NCBI GenBank assembly: GCA_041752395.1
Contig: JBGSWN010000063.1
Location: 1 to 64,000, forward strand
Origin: UBA6168 sp041752395
GTDB lineage: Bacteria > Bacteroidota > Bacteroidia > Chitinophagales > Saprospiraceae
Length of the DNA: 64,000 nucleotides
Reading direction: 5' to 3'
Part shown: positions 55,024-63,466 of the stretch, piece after piece
Position numbering within the stretch: the first letter of the stretch is position 1
Layout of the letters: every line of letters begins with the position of its first letter
The notes under the pieces: model-generated
Databases searched by the model: none
Told to the model about the DNA's origin: nothing
What the model saw: only the letters and a program-made list of their open reading frames with translations
Program-made: the position numbers and the translations under genes

Positions 55024-55053
55024 CAAAAATACAAACACGGAGCGATTCTCAAA
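55024..55053 (-). promoter_or_regulatory. Promoter TTTG-N18-TATTTTTG of the beta-oxidation operon
   Basis: On the minus strand TTTG (55053-55050), an 18-base spacer and TATTTTTG (55031-55024), a perfect TAnnTTTG, 54 bases before the fadN-type ATG. No FadR-like palindrome is seen. Confidence 0.75.
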
Positions 55054-55099
55054 GTTGTAGCCAAACTTTGGTAAAATTATTTATCCGCTACGTAATTCA

Positions 55100-55128
55100 T
55101 TGAGTTTTAATAAAAAGCAATAACTTTC
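55100..55128 (+). promoter_or_regulatory. Promoter TTG-N18-TAACTTTC of the exbB operon
   Basis: TTG at 55100-55102, an 18-base spacer and TAACTTTC at 55121-55128 (one mismatch), followed by GCCCC. It is divergent from the beta-oxidation promoter. Confidence 0.65.
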
Positions 55129-55214
55129 GCCCCGATTCGACACTAACCAGCCATGGTGCGTCGTTTTCAGACCTTTGTTAGACAAACAATACGTGAAAAA
55201 CTAAAATCAGCTTT

Positions 55215-55901
55215 ATGTTTCAGCACCTTTTGTTCTTGCAGCAAGTTGACATGCCTGCAACTACTACCGAATCCCAATCATTGTTTTCCCTGTTGTTTTC
55301 TGGAGGATGGATTGGGGTCACCATTGTCGGGATTCAACTCCTTCAATCCGTCTTTGCGCTTTACATTTTCATTGAGCGCTACTTGTCCATCAAAAAATCG
55401 GGGGACATTGACCAAAATTTCATGAACAACATCCGGGCAAACGTTAGCTCTGGCAACATCCAAGCGGCTCGTGCGCTGTGCCAAAGCACCGACACACCCG
55501 TTGCAAGGATGGTGGAGAAAGGACTCGCCCGTATCGGCAAGCCGCTTCACGACATTGATGCTGCCATAGAAAACGTGGGCAACCTGGAGATTTTCAAATT
55601 GGAGAAAAACCTTTCCACGTTGGCAGGTATTTCTGGTTCTGCGCCGATGCTTGGTTTCTTGGGTACGGTAACGGGTATGATTGTGTCCTTCCAACAAATG
55701 GCCACGGCTACCAACGTGACCCCGCAGGTGCTCGCAGGTGGTATTTACCAAGCCCTTATCACGACAGCAGTAGGTCTTGTGGTGGGTATCTTCGCTTACA
55801 TCGGTTACAACAACTTGGTAGGCAAAGTGGACAAAGTGGTTTACCAAATGGAGCGTAATACCACGGAATTCATGGACATGCTTCAAGAGCCAACGGCGTA
55901 A
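55215..55901 (+). CDS. exbB: MotA/TolQ/ExbB proton-channel protein
   Basis: 228 aa. It has three membrane segments (GWIGVTIVGIQLLQSVFALYIF; a middle helix in LAGISGSAPMLGFLGTVTGMIVSFQQM; and a last helix in GGIYQALITTAVGLVVGIFAYIG) with the conserved GLLGTV-like and TTAVGL threonine motifs that line the proton path. It forms a pentamer around an ExbD dimer. The operon continues with two exbD genes and a tonB-like gene. The start at 55215 fits the promoter; an overlapping ORF from 55153 in another frame is not coding. Ligands imported are not evident. Confidence 0.9.
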   Translation: MFQHLLFLQQVDMPATTTESQSLFSLLFSGGWIGVTIVGIQLLQSVFALYIFIERYLSIKKSGDIDQNFMNNIRANVSSGNIQAARALCQSTDTPVARMVEKGLARIGKPLHDIDAAIENVGNLEIFKLEKNLSTLAGISGSAPMLGFLGTVTGMIVSFQQMATATNVTPQVLAGGIYQALITTAVGLVVGIFAYIGYNNLVGKVDKVVYQMERNTTEFMDMLQEPTA

Positions 55902-55905
55902 TTTA

Positions 55906-56011
55906 AGACATTAGACGATAGACTTTAGACTTTAGATGTGGCAATATTTCTGCTAAAAATCTAAAGTCTATTATCTAATGTCTATCATCTAATGTCTATC
56001 ATCTAATGTCT
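55906..56011. repeat. Inverted repeat plus three tandem 14-mers between exbB and exbD
   Basis: The right arm contains three tandem 14-base units: TCTATTATCTAATG (55967-55980) and TCTATCATCTAATG (55981-55994 and 55995-56008). The left arm (55906-55936) carries an inverted copy (CATTAGACGATAGA at 55909-55922) followed by CTTTAGACTTTAGAT, which pairs with AATCTAAAGTCTA on the right. The loop is about 55937-55956. It can form a strong hairpin just before the exbD1 ribosome-binding region and could slow exbD translation or protect the exbB transcript end. Confidence 0.75.
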
Positions 56012-56021
56012 TCAAACAAAG

Positions 56022-56426
56022 ATGGGTTTAAAAAGAAGAAATAAAATCGAGGCCAAGTTCAGTTTTGCATCCATGACGGATATCATCTTCCTGTTGCTGA
56101 TATTCTTCGTGCTCACGTCAAATTTTGTGCAAATCTCAGATTTGAAATTGCCAGAATCGGATAGCAAGACCGTAGCACCAACTTCTGCCGTGGTGGAGGT
56201 TGGCCTCAAAGGGGAAATACTTTGGGACAAACAGGTCGTGTCTCCCTCGGCACTCAAAGCCGCTATTGCCCGCAAGAAAAAGGAGATGGGCGACCCCAAG
56301 GATTTTACATTGACCATCGCTGCGGACCAAGATTCCCCCTTTGACAATGTTACTGATGTGATAAAAGTAGCGGGCGAACTTCGCATCAAGGCCATATTGG
56401 CCACTTCACCCAAAACACAAGGTTGA
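56022..56426 (+). CDS. exbD: ExbD/TolR-type biopolymer transporter, copy 1
   Basis: 134 aa. A single N-terminal membrane helix, ASMTDIIFLLLIFFVLTS, carries the essential Asp (MTD) that takes part in proton flow; the preceding KFSF and following periplasmic domain (LKLPESDSKTVAPTSAVVEVGLKGEI) are typical. It is the partner of ExbB in energising TonB. It shares its operon with a second ExbD 3 bases downstream, which suggests a heterodimeric ExbD pair. Confidence 0.9.
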   Translation: MGLKRRNKIEAKFSFASMTDIIFLLLIFFVLTSNFVQISDLKLPESDSKTVAPTSAVVEVGLKGEILWDKQVVSPSALKAAIARKKKEMGDPKDFTLTIAADQDSPFDNVTDVIKVAGELRIKAILATSPKTQG

Positions 56427-56429
56427 CAC

Positions 56430-56831
56430 ATGGGATTCAAGAAAAAAAGTAAAGTCACCACAGAATTCAGTTCAGCGTCCATGACGGACATGATTTTCTT
56501 GCTGTTGATATTCTTCATGCTTACCTCGGGCTTGGTAGCCCCCAATTCCTTGAACCTGAAATTGCCGGGTTCATCCAACGCCAAAATCGAGCTGAACAGC
56601 AAAACTGACGATGTCAGCATTACGAAAAGCGGCAATTTCTACCTGAACGGCAAAAGAATCACCCAAACGGAATTGGATGCTTCATTGGGCCGTAAAGCGC
56701 AGGCTTCTAGCGATAAATTGGACATTACCATCTCCCCAGAGTCTGGAACGCCTGTGAAATATGTGGCTTTTGTGATGGACATCGCCATGCGTTTTCAGAT
56801 AAATGCCATTCTTGCGGCTGAACAGAAATAA
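56430..56831 (+). CDS. exbD: ExbD/TolR-type biopolymer transporter, copy 2
   Basis: 133 aa, same layout as copy 1: ASMTDMIFLLLIFFMLTSG with the essential Asp, then a periplasmic domain (LNLKLPGSSNAKIELNSKTDDVSI). The two ExbD copies share the membrane segment but differ in the periplasmic part, so they probably form a heterodimer or serve different TonB proteins. It is 3 bases from copy 1. Confidence 0.9.
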   Translation: MGFKKKSKVTTEFSSASMTDMIFLLLIFFMLTSGLVAPNSLNLKLPGSSNAKIELNSKTDDVSITKSGNFYLNGKRITQTELDASLGRKAQASSDKLDITISPESGTPVKYVAFVMDIAMRFQINAILAAEQK

Positions 56832-56921
56832 GCTTTTTTGTTAATTATTTCAAAAACAAGCCTAGTTAGCCCACCAAACATCCCCCCATTCTCGTTCTAG
56901 GTTTAAATAAAATCTTTAATC

Positions 56922-57815
56922 ATGGAAGATTTAACAAGGTCAGAAAAAGGAAACAGGCAAAAAGGAATGATTTTCAGTGTGGTTTTCCATACACTGGTGC
57001 TTATATTGGCCGCTTTGTATGGATTTACTTTTCAAAATCCTCCACCTGAGGCAGCCGGTATTTTGGTAAACCTTGGTATCCCAGACGTAGGCCAAGGTGA
57101 AGAAAATGCGCCCGAAGCGGCTGCCGAACCAGAAAAGCAACCTGAACCCGAGCCGGTAAAGGAAAAGCCTGAGCCAGTAAAGGAGAAACCAACATCTGCC
57201 AAGCCAGCGCCTACCGTTGAGCCAAAAAAAGAAGTGGTGAAAACGGAAGACCCGGAGGCAGTTGCCCTCAAGAAGAAAAAAGAAGAGGAAAAGAAAAGGG
57301 CTGACGAACAAGCAAAAGCAGAGGCCAGGGCCAAAGCCGATGCTAAGGCAAAAGCGGATGCCGCAGCCAAAGCGGAAGCCGATAAGAAAGCAGCCGAAGC
57401 TGCCAAGAAAAAAGCGTTGGAGGACATGGTAAAATCTGGCACTGGTGGCGGTAGTGGCTCTGGCAAGGGTAATACCGGCAAACCAGGCAACCAAGGCGAC
57501 CCAAATGGTGGTGACTCAGATATTCTTTCTGGAAAAACAACAGGTTCTGGTGTCGTGGAAGGATTTGGTGGCCGTGGATTTACCGCCGCCCCAAAACCGC
57601 AGGACAATTCGCAAGAAACAGGAACCATCGCAGTATATGTCTGTGTGGATAAAAATGGCCGAGTAACCAGCGCCGATTATACGCAAAAGGGTTCTTCCAC
57701 CGCAAGTTCTAAACTAAAGGCCATTGCCATTGACAATGCCAGGAAATATAAATTCGCTGCCGGAGGGCCGGACAAACAGTGTGGTACGATTACCTACACC
57801 TTCCGAGTCAAATAA
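56922..57815 (+). CDS. TonB-like energy transducer
   Basis: 297 aa. It has a membrane anchor GMIFSVVFHTLVLILAALYGF with the conserved Ser/His of TonB proteins, a long Pro/Glu/Lys then Lys/Ala/Glu-rich spacer (about residues 55-180) and a Gly-rich linker. The C-terminal TonB-type domain (TIAVYVCVDKNGRVTSADYTQKG ... NARKYKFAAGGPDKQCGTITYTF) has two Cys residues that could form a disulphide. It transmits ExbB/ExbD proton energy to outer-membrane receptors. It completes the exbB-exbD-exbD-tonB operon. Confidence 0.88.
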   Translation: MEDLTRSEKGNRQKGMIFSVVFHTLVLILAALYGFTFQNPPPEAAGILVNLGIPDVGQGEENAPEAAAEPEKQPEPEPVKEKPEPVKEKPTSAKPAPTVEPKKEVVKTEDPEAVALKKKKEEEKKRADEQAKAEARAKADAKAKADAAAKAEADKKAAEAAKKKALEDMVKSGTGGGSGSGKGNTGKPGNQGDPNGGDSDILSGKTTGSGVVEGFGGRGFTAAPKPQDNSQETGTIAVYVCVDKNGRVTSADYTQKGSSTASSKLKAIAIDNARKYKFAAGGPDKQCGTITYTFRVK

Positions 57816-57838
57816 ATCGCAATCCAATACCTTTTTCA

Positions 57839-57873
57839 AAAAGGGCGTAGTGTTGAAAGACATGCGCCCTTTT
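57839..57873 (+). terminator. Hairpin after the tonB-like gene
   Basis: Stem AAAAGGGCG / CGCCCTTTT with a 16-base loop, 23 bases past the stop at 57815. It is followed closely by a second terminator at 57907. Confidence 0.65.
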
Positions 57874-57906
57874 GCTTTGGGGGGAATCCGCTTCGAAAAA
57901 GCCCAT

Positions 57907-57951
57907 AAAAAAAGCCCGGCCTACCATATTATATGGTTGACCGGGCTTTTT
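57907..57951. terminator. Bidirectional terminator between tonB and the FnIII-like gene
   Basis: Stem AAAAAGCCCGG / CCGGGCTTTTT plus an inner CCATAT / ATATGG pair. It lies between converging genes, with A/T tracts on both sides. Confidence 0.85.
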
Positions 57952-57966
57952 AATTTTAAGCAATCG

Positions 57967-58605
57967 CTATAACACAAATGTTTCGGCAGTATCCGACCAA
58001 TCGCTGGTGCGGCCATGCGTACCGATGCACTTGACTCTAAATAGGAGGTCCTTGCGGTTCGGCAAATCCGTTACCAGTATTCGCTCTGCGTTTTTGTAGG
58101 TTCCATTGTGGTATGTCACCTTGCCGTCTTCAGACCATTCCACCGCAAAGGTCTGAATCTGGCTCCGTTGTTCTGGTGGACAAATAAAATCCAAAATAGC
58201 CTGACCCTTCTGACCATTCGACTGTGCCGTGAGCTTATAGATTGGCAACAGGTCGTTATCATAGCGGGACCCTGTTTTTTGCAGCGACATGCCCGCTTCC
58301 AAAATATACAGTTCATCAATCGCATTTTCCTCCAAGGCGATAGCCACGCTCTCCAGCGCTGCATATAGCGCTTCGATGGCCAATTGCTTTTTCTTTTGGT
58401 AAACAGCGCCTTTGCCGCCCACCTCATCCAAAATGTCCGAAAGCGCTTTGGATTTGTTTTCCAAGTTGGCTATCCTTTCCTTCAATGGCTGGTAGGCTTC
58501 TTTGTCTTTGGTGCTGGTTACCACATTGTTGGCATAATTTGGGAGCTTACTTTGAATAAGGACCCGCCAGGCGCTGCGCCTGACTTTCAGTTTTACAATA
58601 TTCAT
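57967..58605 (-). CDS. Small protein with helical N terminus and FnIII-like C terminus
   Basis: 212 aa. The N-terminal half is helical with a Lys/Ala/Glu pattern (AYQPLKERIANLENKSKALSD; KQLAIEALYAALESVAIALEEN). From about residue 120 there is a fibronectin-type-III-like sandwich: FAVEWSEDGKVTYHNGTYKN, RILVTDLPNRKDLLFRVKCIGTHGRTSDWSD. The closing SDWSD resembles the usual SPWSD end of FnIII domains. No signal peptide is seen. I have the impression of similar ~210-aa Bacteroidota proteins but cannot name the family. It faces the 21-bp repeat array across 260 bases of non-coding DNA. Confidence 0.7.
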   Translation of the reverse strand: MNIVKLKVRRSAWRVLIQSKLPNYANNVVTSTKDKEAYQPLKERIANLENKSKALSDILDEVGGKGAVYQKKKQLAIEALYAALESVAIALEENAIDELYILEAGMSLQKTGSRYDNDLLPIYKLTAQSNGQKGQAILDFICPPEQRSQIQTFAVEWSEDGKVTYHNGTYKNAERILVTDLPNRKDLLFRVKCIGTHGRTSDWSDTAETFVL

Positions 58606-59598
58606 TTGTAAAAGCGTTAAAGAGTGAATAATTAGTGCATCCGTTTTACCTCTGGTCAGCGACCGATAGTAGGTCGTTTACCTTGCAGCGCTGCGGAAGC
58701 ATGGATTCAATAAATTAGCCTTGTATGGTATTTATAGTGAAGTTTGGCAAGGATGCCAATATGGGTAATCAACATTTTACTCCAATCAAATCTTCTGCCA
58801 AAATGATTGATTACAACCAAAAAGCAGAAAAACTAACAAAATTTCGTGATTTTCCCTGCTTTCAGAACCGTGAATGGGAGTTCCACAACCGTGAACAGAA
58901 TTTCCATGCCCGTGCTATTTTTTTCCAAGGGCGTGGATTATTTCGCCACACCCGTGGATGGAATTTCCACGCCCGTGAAAAACAATTCCATGCCCGTGGC
59001 ATTTTTTCCACGGGTGTGGCATTTTTCGCCACGCCCTTGAAAAATCTAACCACTTGCGTGAAAACCCCAACCACGGGCTTGCCCTTAACCGCCACGACCT
59101 TGAAAAAAGCTTGGACACCCGTGGAAATCTTGCAGACTATTTTAAGTTAAAGTTTGGGGTGCTTCTTGGTGGTTTGGAATGGATGGGTTATTATTGCCAA
59201 TTGTATGATGTTAGACCCAACACAGACGGCCCGTGCACAGGCCGTCACAGAGACTACGATACACACGTTACATTGCCTTGAGACTGAAAACGATTACTAA
59301 ACTGAACGATTGTTAGGCTTGACGAGGATAGAATACCAACTTAAATATTACCTATCTATTTGATTCGTAGTCGAATATGTATTTCCAAAATATCATGAGA
59401 TAGAATTGAAGAAAAAATTTTCAGGTAATATTGATATGGTCTCCTCGAAAGAATTAGCTATCACAACAAACAAGCAATCAGATTGTCAAATCTTTAGAAT
59501 TCGTTTATTTTCCTAGAAAAAATAAATTCTAAAGATTGGTACTTGAAATTACATGGTAATTACTCTTAATTATTTTAAAAATCAAAAATCCTAGCATC
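58606..59598. other. Gene-poor stretch with the 21-bp array and small hairpins
   Basis: Between the FnIII-like gene and the large T9SS gene I see no convincing CDS. The content is a GACC/GGTC hairpin at 58660-58676, a perfect 10-bp palindrome GCAGCGCTGC (58685-58694), the phased array (58869-59140), a GACGGCC/GGCCGTC hairpin (59225-59246), then AT-rich DNA. An ORF at 58725-59150 spans the array but is judged not to be a gene. Confidence 0.6.
58869..59140. repeat. Phased 21-bp repeat array of degenerate CCACG-NN-CGTGG palindromes
   Basis: Thirteen units start at CGTG/CTTG (58869, 58890, 58911, 58932, 58953, 58974, 58995, 59015, 59036, 59057, 59078, 59099, 59120). All intervals are 21 bp except one of 20 bp (58995-59015). 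Unit junctions form twelve cores of the type CCACG-NN-CGTGG, for instance CCACGCCCGTGA, CCATGCCCGTGG, CCACACCCGTGG and CCACGGGCTTGC. The centre is CC or GG, so cores occur in both orientations. The cores are separated by 9 variable bases, often A- or T-rich. 21 bp is two helical turns, so every core faces the same side of the DNA. No other copy of this array is visible in the window. Confidence 0.8.
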
Positions 59599-62500
59599 AT
59601 GACAAATTCATTATTACTGTACTTTTTCTTTAATCTTACCCATTTTTTACTACCTTCTAGTTCAAATACAACTGAACCTAAAAAAGAAAACATTTATCAA
59701 CTTACACATAATGTTTGTATAGTTGAAAATTATGCTGGTAATTGCACTATAGAGTAGAGCAAATTCGAGCTAACGCTTAGTTGCAAAATTGATAGCATGA
59801 AAGTCCAAAATATTTCAGCGTGTGATAATCAGAATACCCAAGATTGGAACGATGATACATTCACTGCAAATGTAACAATTTATTTCCACGAAAAGCCCTC
59901 GTCAGGAAATTTAGAACTGTCAGAAGATGCGACAGCTTCAGTTTCAGTACAACAAATTGGTGATAGCACATTCACATTTGTCGGGGTAACATTTAAAGCT
60001 GATAATGGGGGAATTAAGATAAGGGCAACATTCACTGACCTTCCATCTTGTACAAAATTAGTTAATAATTTAGGCACGGCTCCATCCCAATGCTCCGTTT
60101 GTAAGTGTGGAGGTGGTTGTGGTCAAACTTATCCATCATGCTGGGCAACTGATACATCACCTTGTAATTCTTCAATTCATTATGCCCCAGATCCTTTTGC
60201 ACCTGAGCTTACACCTTTAAAATATATAAACATTGTACTTCATGTTATGCAAAAAGAAGATTCAGCCCATGTTGGGGAAAATCCACCAATTGTTAATGCG
60301 TCTGACCCAGGGAATTATTCTACCGCAAATATTCCACTACTAAAATCTTGGTTTGAAGACCCAGTATCTGGGCTTAATGCTAGATATAGAAACCTCTGTG
60401 ATAGTCCAAATGATAATTCACCTTGGATAAAGGACTCAAGAATAAGATTTGTGCTAGGTGAACTCTTATTCCATCCCGATAATAAGGGTTGGGGGACTGG
60501 ACTTACTGGTTGTGGCCCATTTACACCATCCTATTCAGTTGATAGTTTAAAAATTAAATATATTGACGGTTCAACAGACCCTAATATCAAAAATTCGTTA
60601 CATGTTTTTTTGACAGGTTGTAAATGGATTCCAAAGGGCAATGGTAATCCTAACATACCTGATGACGATGATTGTTACTATTATTGTGGTGGTGGATATA
60701 CTGACCAGATAAATACCTGTCCAAATTGGGCTGTAATTTCTGGGAATTATTATACCTACCTTGCTGGCACAGACACAACTGTTCAAGATTCACAAATTCT
60801 TTATTGCAAAGGTGATTATAAAGGCGACAGTATAGCTCAAGGAAATGCAATAGTTGGGGAAATTTTTCACATTCTTGGTGTTGACCATATTTCACCACTT
60901 CAAGCCCATATTACAGGTGGGGATTTTTGCGACGATACACCTAGTAAAGATATTTTTAACAAAATGGATTGTGGAGATGGCCCAAGATGCGCACTTACTA
61001 AATGCCAATTAGGAAGAATTCATCATACCATTCTTCAAAAAAATCCAAATTTTGAACGTTTCCTTATAAGCACAAATCCAGATGTGTATTCAATTGTAGA
61101 ACCTGGATATTGTGAAATAATTGAACAAGACCTTGTTGTGCCATCAGGGGCAAATGTTATTTGGGCTTTCGGTCGCCAAATCCGCTCCAACGTCATCGTC
61201 CAACCCGGCGCCAAGCTCACAATCCGCTGCGACGTCGGCCTCCCCGAAAACGCCCGAATCACCGTCAAGGCCACCGGGCAGCTTATCATCGAAGGTGCCC
61301 GGCTCTACAACAATTGCAGTGGCGATTACTGGGACGGCATCGTGGTGGAAGGCCAATCTGGGCTGACCCAGCAGTATGACTTTTGGAACACGCCGCACAC
61401 CTATTACCAAGGCTACCTCCGCATGACCGATGCAACCATCGAAAGGGCACGAACAGCTGTAGCCTGTCAAGCAGTTTCTGGCAATTACAAAACTGGTGGC
61501 ATTGTGCAAGCAATCAGGACTAATTTCGTCAACAGCCAATTCCGTTTTGTCGATATTCAAGACTTCCAGAACACCAGTATCCTAAACGGGCAGCCAATCG
61601 GAAACTCCAGCTATTTTTCCAGTTGCAACTTCACCATTGACGATGGCTATACCGGAAGTTTCACGGGCAATTTCGTCGAAATGGTTTCCCTTTACAAGGT
61701 GGACGGGATACGCTTTATCGGCTGCAACTTCACCAACAGCATTTCTTCGGCAGCAGCAGACAGGCAAAACCTTAGAAAGATTGGCATTTCTGCCAAAAGC
61801 GCAGGTTTCTCTGTCACCGGGAAATGCAACGGCAACACCTACCCATGCACCAGCTACACCAACAGCACCTTTACTGGCTTGAACAGAGGTATTTTGGTGA
61901 ACAACTACGTTGGAACCAAAACATTCGCCGTCTCTAATGCCACCTTCACAGACAATGTGGTGGGCATTGAGGCACTCAGCGTGAAAAATGCCTACGTCGT
62001 ATCCAATAATTTCAAGGTTGGCTGCAATTTGGACTTTGATGTGCCGCAGCCTGGCCCCTTTGGCAGCGTAAAGGCCAATCGTGGCCTCATGATGTACGAC
62101 TGCTCGGGGTACAAAGTGGAAAACAACAATTCCGTCAAATTCAATGGTGCGGGAACTACCAACCCCGTTGGTATTTTTGTGAAAGCCTCTGGAGAGTTGG
62201 CCAATGAAGTTTACAGGAACAGCCAAGGCAACCTTGAGATAGGGAACCTGTCCAATGGGAAAAATAGGAATCCTACTGTACAATTAAACATTGGCCTACA
62301 ATACCTGTGCAACACCAATTCAGCCAATGCCAAATTTGATTTCGCCATTCCCAAGGAACTTGGCAGCAACGGCTATGGCATTCGTGGCAACCAAGGCTCT
62401 TCGGCGCTTGCAGCAGGGAATAGTTTCACTGCCATAAATACTAATTCTGACCCAGAACTTCATATCACCAATGCACAGAACAATATCGCCTATTTCACCC

Positions 62501-63408
62501 CCAATTTATTGTGGCCTTCAAACATTACTCAAGGAAAAGTGGTCAACACATTTGGAAATACAAATTCCTGCCCCTCTAAACTGCCCAGTGTCAAGGAGAC
62601 TGGCATGCTCAATTCGACAGAAGTAGTTGGCTTCAAACTGGACTTCAACAACCAAAGCACCGCCACTAGTGAAGCTAGAGCTTATGCGGCAGATATGCTA
62701 ATCAGGAACTACTTATTGGACACCACGGGTATCAAATTCGATTCAATCAGGGCCATACTCCTTCAAAAAGGGGACCTTTTTTCCCGCTTCGATGTGGTGG
62801 ACACTTGGCTGGAACAGCGGAACCCTACAAAAGCACAGCAGGCATTGTCGGCCATTCCTTCACAATTCAGCTTGAGCGGCGATTACCTGACGGAATACAA
62901 CCATTTCAACACAATCAAATCGCTGCAAATCAATGCCATGCAGAACGAGGTCAGTGATGAATCAATGGTGGCGAACAATCTGACCGCCATTACGCAAGTA
63001 GCAGAGGCTGGCAGCTTCCATGCCTCTGTTCAGGCCCAAGCCCTTTTAAATAGTATAAACGGCTTTACCTATACGCCTCCTGTCATCTTTCCCACATCAG
63101 ACCAGCAGCAAATCATCGGGCCGCCCCCCTCCAACACAAACACGGTTTTGGAATCGGCCAGCATAGAAGCACAGCCCAACCCGGCACGTCAAACCACCGA
63201 GTTCATATACCGGCTGCCCAATGGCGTGGAATCCGGCCGAATCATTATCACCGATATTGATGGACGTCAGGTCGCTGATTTTGAGGTCTCGGGTGAAATG
63301 GGTACTATGGTTTGGGACATTAAACAACAGCGGGAGGGTATATTCTTGTACCGACTGGTCATTGATAATAAGACATTGATTGCCAAACGGCTAGTAATCA
63401 TTCGTTAA
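59599..63408 (+). pseudogene. Large T9SS protein with dead M43-like domain and beta-helix, interrupted by TAG at codon 53
   Basis: Reading from the ATG at 59599 gives a signal peptide (MTNSLLLYFFFNLTHFLLPS) and then an in-frame TAG at 59755-59757 (codon 53). The frame continues without further stop to 63408 (1269 codons). Translation could restart at the ATG at 59797, but then the protein lacks a signal peptide. Residues about 170-515 resemble an M43-type metallopeptidase: a zinc-site motif at 420-430 reads G-E-I-F-H-I-L-G-V-D-H (first His replaced by Gly), followed by GDFCDDTPSK as in M43 enzymes. Residues about 520-1000 are beta-helix-like. The last roughly 80 residues are a type-A T9SS sorting domain (IEAQPNPARQTTEFIYRLP, GRIIITDIDGRQVADFE, EGIFLYRLVIDNKTLIAKRL). 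The first third is AT-rich, the rest GC-richer. Confidence 0.7.
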
Positions 63409-63417
63409 ACACTTGAT

Positions 63418-63454
63418 AAAGAAGTGGGCGGCAATCTCGCTGCCCATTTCTTTT
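63418..63454 (+). terminator. Rho-independent terminator after the large T9SS gene
   Basis: Stem AAAGAAGTGGGC / GCCCATTTCTTT with a loop of about 12 bases and a short T-run, 10 bases past the stop at 63408 and 13 bases before the next ATG. Confidence 0.7.
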
Positions 63455-63466
63455 AAACCTTTGCCG

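Noticed and set aside
55153..55425. 90-aa ORF overlapping the start of exbB
   Set aside because: It is in another frame from exbB, which has the full family match.
58869..59140. CRISPR array
   Set aside because: The cores are degenerate, 12 bp long with 9-bp spacers, and there are no cas genes in the window.
58725..59150. 141-aa ORF across the repeat array as a protein gene
   Set aside because: The array has a 20-bp unit that shifts frame without closing it, the minus strand is equally open, and there is no promoter.
59225..59246. GACGGCC/GGCCGTC hairpin as terminator
   Set aside because: There is no T-tract and no gene upstream to terminate.
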